A DNA stretch of 7,717 nucleotides. Source: UBA11164 sp002420085 (GTDB taxonomy: Bacteria; Pseudomonadota; Gammaproteobacteria; Xanthomonadales; Xanthomonadaceae). Position 1 is the first letter of the stretch; every line of letters begins with the position of its first letter. This document shows positions 1-4,625 of this stretch, piece by piece. The notes under the pieces are model-generated. The model saw only the letters and a program-made list of their open reading frames with translations. It was not told the origin of the DNA and ran no database searches. Position numbers and translations under genes: made by a program. Where the stretch lies: assembly GCA_031976395.1 (NCBI GenBank), contig DALYLJ010000156.1, forward strand, positions 1 to 7,717, given 5' to 3'.

Positions 1-144
1 GCGCCGAGTACACTCCAGCGCGCCAGCATCACGCTGTGCGTCGCCTACGTCGGAGCGACGCGCCCCGATCACCGCGACGACCGCCGTCTGCGCCGAGAGT
101 GCGCCGATCGGGTCGGCGTCGATCTGGCTGCGGTCGAACCTTGA
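1..144 (+). CDS. possible 3' end of an unrecognised gene (partial at left edge)
   Basis: Frame 1 is open from the window edge to a TGA at 142-144, giving 47 codons whose third positions are mostly G or C, as in the real genes here. The peptide ends RVGVDLAAVEP and has a short hydrophobic stretch (ITLCVAYVGA). I do not recognise a family. The stop codon lies in the loop of a perfect 10-bp hairpin (130-154), which is a plausible gene end. A second frame is open to 310 and a minus-strand frame covers 29-232; both are rich in Arg, Ser and Pro and look like composition artefacts. With only 47 codons this may equally be non-coding. Confidence 0.25.
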   Translation, partial: APSTLQRASITLCVAYVGATRPDHRDDRRLRRECADRVGVDLAAVEP

Positions 145-154
145 GTTCGACCGC
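130..154. repeat. 10-bp perfect inverted repeat around a stop codon
   Basis: GCGGTCGAAC (130-139) and GTTCGACCGC (145-154) are exact reverse complements separated by the 5-base loop CTTGA, which contains the TGA ending the partial frame from the left edge. No T-tract follows, so it is not a canonical intrinsic terminator. It could be a Rho-associated or 3'-end-protecting hairpin, or a protein-binding palindrome. The pairing is seen directly; the function is a guess. Confidence 0.5.
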
Positions 155-239
155 GTCCCGCCAGCCGACAGCGTGTTCCGACCTGACCTGACCCGAGTCG
201 GGGCCATGTGCAGGGCATCCCGTGCGATTCATTCGATCC

Positions 240-282
240 GATCATCACCGGCGATCATCACCGGCTCTCGATCATCACCGGC
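240..282 (+). repeat. three direct repeats upstream of the tRNA promoter
   Basis: GATCATCACCGGC occurs exactly at 240-252, 253-265 and 270-282. The second and third copies are identical over 16 bases (253-268 and 270-285) and have a 17-base period. The array ends directly against the -35 box of the tRNA-Val promoter. Repeats at this position could bind an activator of stable-RNA transcription, or could be a local slippage product. The sequence alone does not distinguish these. Confidence 0.7.
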
Positions 283-284
283 TC

Positions 285-313
285 TTGCCGGCCCGAACGA
301 GCCGGGTTAAACT
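285..313 (+). promoter_or_regulatory. sigma70-type promoter of tRNA-Val
   Basis: TTGCCG (285-290, four of six matches to TTGACA) and TAAACT (308-313, a partial match to TATAAT) are separated by 17 bases, the optimal spacing. The -10 box is followed by a very GC-rich discriminator (GCGCGGCC at 314-321), and the mature tRNA begins at 326, so a start near 320 would leave only a few bases of 5' leader. A GC-rich discriminator is the established hallmark of stable-RNA promoters inhibited by ppGpp, so stringent control is a reasonable inference. The two hexamers are imperfect, but spacing and position support the call. Confidence 0.6.
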
Positions 314-325
314 GCGCGGCCTCAC

Positions 326-400
326 GGGCGGTTAGCTCAGCGGTAGAGCACTACCTTGACATGGTAGGGGTCACAGGTTCGATCCCTGTACCGCCCACCA
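326..400 (+). tRNA. tRNA-Val (anticodon GAC)
   Basis: The whole cloverleaf can be drawn. The acceptor stem GGGCGGT (326-332) pairs with ACCGCCC (390-396), followed by discriminator A and an encoded CCA (398-400). The D stem is GCTC/GAGC (335-338/346-349). The anticodon stem CTACC/GGTAG (351-355/363-367) encloses loop TTGACAT with anticodon GAC at 358-360. The variable loop is five bases, and the T arm ACAGG/CCTGT (373-377/385-389) encloses TTCGATC. GAC reads the valine codons GUC and GUU. It has its own likely promoter at 285-313. The next terminator is not until 663-682, so the primary transcript probably has a long 3' trailer. Confidence 0.97.
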
Positions 401-761
401 CCTGGACCTGGATGACAGGTCGGGGTGGTCATCAGGAAACCAGACGGCGTGCGGCGTAGACACCGGGTCGGCGCGTCGGCCCGACCAACGACCCGCCTGA
501 ACTGGCGCGACGTTTTCGACAGGGCGGGCTGTCTGGCCCGCAGCAGCAACCAAGGGAAGCCGACGGGTAACCGCAGGTCCAGTGTGCGACATGGTGACTA
601 GCCGCTAATCACATACAGCAGCCGGGCCACCCGAATCCCATCGACAGGTCGATCTTCGGAAGGGCGCTCGGCGCCTTTTTTTGCGTCTGCACGACCCGAC
701 GATCTGCCGGTGCCGGTCAGATCAGCCGCCTTTCCCGTCCATCGTTGCCAATGACCACGCC
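401..761 (+). other. untranslated leader/trailer between tRNA-Val and thrS
   Basis: No convincing gene is present in these 361 bases. The strand contains several small inverted repeats: ACCTG/CAGGT at 406-420, GGTCGG/CCGACC in roughly 465-486, GCGGGC/GCCCGC around 525-542, and a near-perfect palindrome ATCGAC-AG-GTCGAT at 640-653. It closes with an intrinsic terminator at 663-682, about 80 bases before thrS. I see no strong promoter between that terminator and thrS. The stretch could be only the tRNA 3' trailer, a small structured RNA, or a regulated thrS leader. No T-box features (specifier loop plus the TGGNACCGCG antiterminator element) are visible. Minus-strand frames crossing the tRNA are the familiar tRNA-antisense artefact. 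Confidence 0.5.
663..682 (+). terminator. intrinsic terminator between tRNA-Val and thrS
   Basis: GGCGC (663-667) pairs with GCGCC (671-675) across the loop TCG, followed at once by seven T residues (676-682). The stem is short but all G-C, and the T-run is the longest in the window. It points toward thrS, so it either ends the tRNA transcript, with thrS using a promoter I cannot identify, or acts as an attenuator for thrS. Confidence 0.75.
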
Positions 762-2666
762 ATGATCGCAATCACCCTCCCTGACGGCAGTCGCCGTGAA
801 TTCGAACACCCCGTTTCCATCGCCGAACTGGCCGCCTCGATCGGACCGGGCCTGGCCAAGGCGGCCCTGGCCGGCAAGGTCGATGGCCGACAGGTCGATC
901 TCGGTCATCGCATCGAGGCCGACGCAACGGTCGAGATCATCACCGAGAAGCATGTCGATGCGCTCGACATCCTGCGCCACTCGACCGCCCACCTGCTGGC
1001 CCAGGCCGTGCAACGGCTGTTTCCGGGCGCACAGGTCACCATTGGCCCGGTGATCGACAACGGCTTCTACTACGATTTCGCCTACGAACGACCGTTCACC
1101 CCTGAGGATCTGCCGGCGATCGAAGCCGAGATGTGGAAGATCGTCAAGGAAGCGCTGCCGGTACGCCGCGACGTCAAGCCGCGTGATGAAGCGGTGCGGT
1201 TCTTTCATGACCTCGGCGAACACTACAAGGCCGAGATCATCGAATCGATCCCCTCCAGCGAGGCGCTGTCGCTGTACGCCCAGGGTGAGTTCACCGATCT
1301 GTGTCGCGGCCCGCATGTCCCAAGTACCGACCGACTGCGCGCGTTCAAGCTGATGAAGGTTGCTGGAGCCTACTGGCGAGGCGATTCCAACAATCCGATG
1401 CTGAGCCGGATCTACGGCACGGCCTGGTTGAACGACAAGGATCTCAAAGCCTATCTGACCCAACTCGAAGAGGCCGAGAAGCGCGATCACCGCAAACTCG
1501 CGCGGCAGCTCGATCTGTTCCATCAGCAGGAAGAGGCTCCGGGCATGGTGTTCTGGCACCCCAAGGGCTGGCGCCTGTGGCAGCAGGTCGAGCAATACAT
1601 GCGCAAGGTCTACCGGGAGTCCGGCTACCAGGAGGTGCGCTGCCCGCAGATTCTCGATGTCTCGCTGTGGAAGGCATCCGGTCACTGGGAGAACTACCAC
1701 GAGAACATGTTCTTCACCGAATCGGAGAAGCGCGACTACGCGCTCAAGCCGATGAACTGCCCCGGCCATGTCCAGGTCTTCAATGCCCATCTGCACAGCT
1801 ACCGGGAATTGCCGATCCGCTATGGCGAGTTCGGCGCCTGCCATCGCAACGAGCCGTCCGGCGCCCTGCACGGCATCATGCGGGTGCGCGCCTTCACCCA
1901 GGACGACGGCCATGTGTTCTGCATGCCCGAGCAGATCGAGTCGGAGGTCACGGCCTTCCATCGGCAGGCGCTCAAGGTCTATGCCGACTTCGGTTTCGAT
2001 CCGCCCTCGGTGAAGATCGCCCTGCGTCCCGAAAAGCGTCTCGGCAGCGACGAGGTCTGGGACAAGGCCGAGGCTGCGCTGCGGGCGGCCCTGTCGGCCT
2101 GTGGCATCGAATGGGAGGAACTGCCGGGTGAGGGCGCCTTCTATGGTCCGAAGATCGAATACCACCTGCGCGATGCGATCGGCCGGCCGTGGCAGTTGGG
2201 CACGATGCAGGTCGATTTCATGATGCCGGAGCGGCTGGGCGCCGAGTATGTCGATGAACACTCGCAGCGCCGCCACCCGGTCATGCTGCATCGTGCCATC
2301 GTCGGCTCGATGGAGCGCTTCATCGGCATCCTGATCGAACATTACGCTGGCGCACTGCCGGTCTGGCTGGCGCCGGTGCAGGCGGTCCTGCTCAACATCA
2401 CCGATGCCCAGGCCGATTACCTGAGGGACGCAAATCGGGTGCTGACCGAGGCCGGCTTCCGGGTCGAAGCCGATTTGCGCAACGAAAAGGTCGGTTATAA
2501 GATTCGCGAACACACCATGGCCAAAGTGCCTTATCTGCTCGTCGCGGGGGAGCGCGAGCGCGAAACCGGGACGTTCTCGGTCCGCAGTCGAGGTGGGGAA
2601 GACCTCGGCATCCTGAAACTCGACGATCTGATCGGGTTTCTTCGCGGTCAAGCCGCGTTAAACTAG
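762..2666 (+). CDS. thrS: threonyl-tRNA synthetase
   Basis: A cytoplasmic class II synthetase that charges tRNA-Thr, with a second active site that removes misattached serine. The 634-residue product is close to the 642 of E. coli and complete. The N-terminal TGS domain begins at once with ITLPDGS (to about residue 61). The editing domain carries H73 and H77 (HSTAH) and C181/H185 (CRGPHV). The catalytic core from about 242 to 532 shows class II motif 2 with R362 (CHRNEPSG), motif 3 (GSMERFIGILIEH) and the zinc ligands C333, H384 and H510. The anticodon-binding domain fills the C-terminus. The ATG at 762 is chosen because the TGS domain begins there; an in-frame TTG at 681 lies inside the terminator T-run. 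No Shine-Dalgarno is evident. A four-codon frame, Met-Thr-Thr-Pro (751-765), ends in an ATGA overlap with this start. infC follows 63 bases after the stop. Confidence 0.98.
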   Translation: MIAITLPDGSRREFEHPVSIAELAASIGPGLAKAALAGKVDGRQVDLGHRIEADATVEIITEKHVDALDILRHSTAHLLAQAVQRLFPGAQVTIGPVIDNGFYYDFAYERPFTPEDLPAIEAEMWKIVKEALPVRRDVKPRDEAVRFFHDLGEHYKAEIIESIPSSEALSLYAQGEFTDLCRGPHVPSTDRLRAFKLMKVAGAYWRGDSNNPMLSRIYGTAWLNDKDLKAYLTQLEEAEKRDHRKLARQLDLFHQQEEAPGMVFWHPKGWRLWQQVEQYMRKVYRESGYQEVRCPQILDVSLWKASGHWENYHENMFFTESEKRDYALKPMNCPGHVQVFNAHLHSYRELPIRYGEFGACHRNEPSGALHGIMRVRAFTQDDGHVFCMPEQIESEVTAFHRQALKVYADFGFDPPSVKIALRPEKRLGSDEVWDKAEAALRAALSACGIEWEELPGEGAFYGPKIEYHLRDAIGRPWQLGTMQVDFMMPERLGAEYVDEHSQRRHPVMLHRAIVGSMERFIGILIEHYAGALPVWLAPVQAVLLNITDAQADYLRDANRVLTEAGFRVEADLRNEKVGYKIREHTMAKVPYLLVAGERERETGTFSVRSRGGEDLGILKLDDLIGFLRGQAALN

Positions 2667-2716
2667 CGTAAACACATGGCCCGGCCGCGCGCGCGGCCGG
2701 TCGAACGACAGCGACT

Positions 2717-2732
2717 GGAGGACACGCGAATC
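2717..2732 (+). promoter_or_regulatory. strong Shine-Dalgarno and AUC start of infC
   Basis: GGAGGA at 2717-2722 is followed seven bases later by ATC at 2730-2732, in frame with IF3, and conserved IF3 sequence begins immediately after. The in-frame ATG at 2676 has no Shine-Dalgarno and would add 18 residues rich in Arg and Pro. In E. coli, infC starts with the rare codon AUU, and IF3 represses its own translation by rejecting non-canonical starts; this site suggests the same circuit using AUC. The spacing is seen in the sequence; the regulatory role is inferred from the family. Confidence 0.8.
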
Positions 2733-3248
2733 AGCACTGAAAAGCAGCACCGAAAGAACGAGGAGATCCGCATCCCGCGCCTGCGCGTGATCGGCGCCGA
2801 TGGCGAGATGGTGGGCATCATGACCCGCGACGCCGCCTTGAACCTTGCCGATGAGGCGGGCCTGGATCTGGTCGAAATCCAACCGACCGCCGATCCGCCC
2901 GTCTGCCGGATCATGGATTACGGCAAGTTCCGGTTCGAGCAGCAGAAAAAGGCTTCGGCGGCCAAGAAGAAACAGAAACAGGTCGAGTTGAAGGAGTTGA
3001 AGTTCCGCCCGGTCACCGATCAGGGCGACTACGACATCAAGATGCGCAACCTGCGTCGTTTCATCGAGGATGGCGACAAGGTCAAGGTCAACATCCGCTT
3101 CCGCGGCCGTGAGCTGGCGCATCAGGATCTGGGTCTGGCGATGGCCAGTCGGATCGAGGCCGACCTCGGCGACGAGGTGGTGATCGAACAACGACCCCGC
3201 CTGGAAGGCAAGCAGATGGTCATGATGATCGCACCCAAGCGCAAGTGA
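2730..3248 (+). CDS. infC: translation initiation factor IF-3
   Basis: IF3 binds the 30S subunit, keeps it apart from 50S and checks the start codon and initiator tRNA. From the AUC start the protein has 172 residues (E. coli 180). The N-domain carries the family signature around residues 56-68 (PPVCRIMDYGKF), a Lys/Gln-rich linker follows (about 72-86), and the C-domain runs from about 88 with ELKFRP, NIRFRGRELAHQ and the ending MVMMIAPKRK. The start is chosen from the Shine-Dalgarno at 2717-2722; an annotation from the ATG at 2676 would give 190 residues. It lies 63 bases after the thrS stop, so co-transcription is likely. Unusually, rpmI and rplT do not follow; a terminator comes 12 bases after the stop. 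Confidence 0.97.
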   Translation: MSTEKQHRKNEEIRIPRLRVIGADGEMVGIMTRDAALNLADEAGLDLVEIQPTADPPVCRIMDYGKFRFEQQKKASAAKKKQKQVELKELKFRPVTDQGDYDIKMRNLRRFIEDGDKVKVNIRFRGRELAHQDLGLAMASRIEADLGDEVVIEQRPRLEGKQMVMMIAPKRK

Positions 3249-3260
3249 TTCCACCGACAG

Positions 3261-3287
3261 CAGGCAGGCCGGTCCTGCCTGGGTTTT
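3261..3287 (+). terminator. terminator after infC
   Basis: CAGGCAGG (3261-3268) pairs perfectly with CCTGCCTG (3274-3281) across the loop CCGGT, followed by GG and four T residues (3284-3287). The 8-bp GC-rich stem is good but the T-run is short, so termination may be partial. Its place 12 bases after the infC stop fits the end of a thrS-infC unit. Confidence 0.65.
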
Positions 3288-3384
3288 GCCTGGATCCAGC
3301 CCGGTTCGGTCCTGTGCGGTCGCTTTTTGGTCGGGCGATTGCCGTTGACCGGGCGGTCCTTCCGCTGCCCGCAGATCGGCACAA

Positions 3385-3496
3385 CGAGCCGATCGAGGGG
3401 CAGGCCGGTCAAACGGCAAGCCGGTCAAAGGACAGGCTGGTCGAAGGACAGGCTGGTCGAAGCACGAAGCGGTCGTGCGGCAGGCCGGTCGTCGGC
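3385..3496 (+). repeat. 16-bp tandem repeat, about seven units
   Basis: Units begin at 3385, 3401, 3417, 3433, 3449, 3465 and 3481, each 16 bases, with approximate consensus CAGGCCGGTCGAAGGA. The core GGTC at unit positions 7-10 is kept in six of the seven units (GATC in the first). The third and fourth full units (3433-3448 and 3449-3464) differ by one base, while the outer units are more degenerate, as in a minisatellite that expanded from the middle. The period is not a multiple of three, and no protein is supported here. It is not a CRISPR, because there are no spacers. Confidence 0.8.
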
Positions 3497-3728
3497 AGAG
3501 GGCCGGGATGATGGCGCTCGATCATTGCCGATCTGGCCCCAGGTCAGCTTACGGCTGAGCCGGGCGATCAGGGTCAGGCCGGAGGCCGCCAGATCATGCG
3601 CCCGCAGCGAGCACGCGGTCCCGCCACCCGCCGCCGTCGGCGGCTGATCGTCCGAGTTTCCCGTGCCTGTGGTGTCCAGGTGAGGCGCACAGGCGAATCG
3701 TTCAAGCCATGTCGCCAGTGAGTCGTCG

Positions 3729-4469
3729 ATGATCGAGTCTGCCGCGCCCATTCGTCTGCTGATCCATGGCGCCTCCGGGCGCATGGGTCGTGCGTTGCTG
3801 CGTCTGGCGGTCGAAGACGCGCAGTTTTCCCGTCGATTCCGTCCAGTCGCGGCAGTTGTCGGACGCGACCCCGAGGCGGTCGGTGGTCTCGGCGTGCCGG
3901 TCATCCATGTCGCCCGTCTCGATAGCACGCCCGAGTTCGATCTGGCGGTCGATTTCAGCGTCCCGGCAGGCTTCGATGCCGTGCTCTCGCTCTGTCTGGA
4001 GCGCCGCTCGGCCCTGGTCAGCGGAACCACCGGGCTGAGTGAAGCCCAATTCGACGCCATCGAGGCGGCCGGTCAGAAAATCCCCATCCTGTGGGCGGCC
4101 AATTTCAGCCTGGGGGTGCTGGTCGCCACCGAGTTGGCGCGACGGGCCGCAGCGCTGCTGGCAGCCTGGGACTGCGACATCGTCGAGGCCCATCACAGCG
4201 GCAAGCGGGATGCTCCGTCGGGCACCGCCCTGGCCCTCGGGGCAGCGGTAGCGGCCGGCAGCGGTCGGCCACCACACTATGCCAGTCTGCGGGCGGGCGA
4301 CATCGTCGGTGAGCACACCGTGCAGTTCGCCGGAATCGGCGAGCGTCTGGAAATCGTCCATCGCGCCAGCGACCGCGACATCTTTGCCCGAGGTGCCCTG
4401 CTGGCGGCCAGCCGGCTGCACGGACGTCCGGCCAAGCGCTACGCCCTGTCCGAACTGATGGGGGTCTGA
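3729..4469 (+). CDS. dapB: 4-hydroxy-tetrahydrodipicolinate reductase
   Basis: DapB reduces hydroxy-tetrahydrodipicolinate with NAD(P)H in the pathway to meso-diaminopimelate and lysine; it is a cytoplasmic tetramer in the family. At 246 residues it is somewhat shorter than the E. coli protein (273) but complete. The N-terminal Rossmann motif GASGRMG is at residues 14-20. VSGTTGL (97-103) and ANFSLGV (124-130) line the cofactor and substrate site. HHSGKRDAPSGTA (155-167) holds the catalytic His pair H155/H156, K159 and the substrate-binding loop. RAGDIVGEHTVQF (188-200) is also typical. The ATG at 3729 is the first start after an in-frame stop at 3681-3683. The Shine-Dalgarno is weak, and an upstream eight-codon frame (3709-3732, stop included) ends in an ATGA overlap with this start. 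carA, a common next gene in gammaproteobacteria, is absent; a convergent terminator follows instead. Confidence 0.96.
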   Translation: MIESAAPIRLLIHGASGRMGRALLRLAVEDAQFSRRFRPVAAVVGRDPEAVGGLGVPVIHVARLDSTPEFDLAVDFSVPAGFDAVLSLCLERRSALVSGTTGLSEAQFDAIEAAGQKIPILWAANFSLGVLVATELARRAAALLAAWDCDIVEAHHSGKRDAPSGTALALGAAVAAGSGRPPHYASLRAGDIVGEHTVQFAGIGERLEIVHRASDRDIFARGALLAASRLHGRPAKRYALSELMGV

Positions 4470-4535
4470 ACAGCGGCCTGGATTCAAGCGGCGCCGTGAG
4501 TGGCCCGCGTCAGGCTCGCCGCACCGTACACACAG

Positions 4536-4570
4536 CAGAACGCCCGGAATGCTCCGGGCGTTCTGGGTTT
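4536..4570. terminator. convergent terminator hairpin between dapB and the DUF4785-like gene
   Basis: CAGAACGCCCGGA (4536-4548) and TCCGGGCGTTCTG (4553-4565) form a perfect 13-bp stem with loop ATGC, followed rightward by GGTTT. On the other strand the stem is followed by CTGTGTGTA rather than a clean T-run. It is the strongest hairpin in the window and sits between two converging genes, so it most likely ends dapB transcription and probably also the leftward operon. Confidence 0.8.
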
Positions 4571-4582
4571 CATCCTTGAGCG

Positions 4583-4602
4583 ACGCCGGCGATGGCCGGC
4601 GT
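4583..4602. repeat. second hairpin in the convergent intergenic region
   Basis: ACGCCGGC (4583-4590) and GCCGGCGT (4595-4602) pair perfectly around the loop GATG, 23 bases beyond the stop of the leftward gene. Neither strand has a T-run after it. It may act with the 4536-4570 hairpin as a 3'-end structure for the leftward transcript. Confidence 0.55.
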
Positions 4603-4625
4603 GATCGAATCGCATTGGCGCTGGA

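Larger units (their letters stand above)
3249..3728. other. 480-base spacer between infC and dapB, no gene seen
   Basis: This stretch holds an infC terminator (3261-3287), a 16-bp tandem repeat (3385-3496) and a small hairpin, GCCGCC/GGCGGC at 3630-3644. CGGTCCT recurs at 3270, 3307 and 3354, and GGTC tetramers are frequent throughout. Open frames here are Arg/Pro/Gly-rich with no recognisable domain. No L35-like (rpmI) or L20-like (rplT) reading frame is present, although these normally follow infC. A dapB promoter should lie toward its right end, but I cannot point to a convincing pair of boxes. Confidence 0.6.

Noticed and set aside
326..400. tRNA as an integration (attachment) site of a mobile element
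   Set aside because: No integrase gene and no repeated tRNA 3' end were found in the window.
337..592. Two minus-strand frames over tRNA-Val (peptides with YRDRTCDPYHVK and WAVQGSNL)
   Set aside because: These peptides are the well-known spurious translations of the T arm and anticodon arm of tRNA genes.
401..682. T-box riboswitch upstream of thrS
   Set aside because: No T-box antiterminator sequence or specifier loop is visible, and T-boxes are characteristic of Gram-positive bacteria.
681..761. N-terminal extension of ThrRS from a TTG at 681
   Set aside because: The TTG is inside the terminator T-run, and the conserved TGS domain starts at the ATG at 762.
717..2651. 644-codon minus-strand frame opposite thrS
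   Set aside because: It is antisense to a clear ThrRS, has no recognisable domain, and long antisense frames are expected in GC-rich coding DNA.
2658..3428. Minus-strand frame opposite infC
   Set aside because: It is antisense to IF3 and Leu/Asp-rich with no domain; the plus-strand IF3 is unambiguous.
3385..3496. CRISPR array
   Set aside because: The 16-base units are directly contiguous and degenerate, with no spacers and no cas genes nearby.
3425..3720. Possible remnant gene on the minus strand in the infC-dapB spacer (peptide with SGLTLIARLSRKLTWGQ)
   Set aside because: The frame simply continues from the dapB antisense shadow into repeat sequence; no start, ribosome site or domain supports it.
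3702..4487. Minus-strand frame opposite dapB
   Set aside because: DapB motifs on the plus strand are clear and the antisense peptide has no family features.
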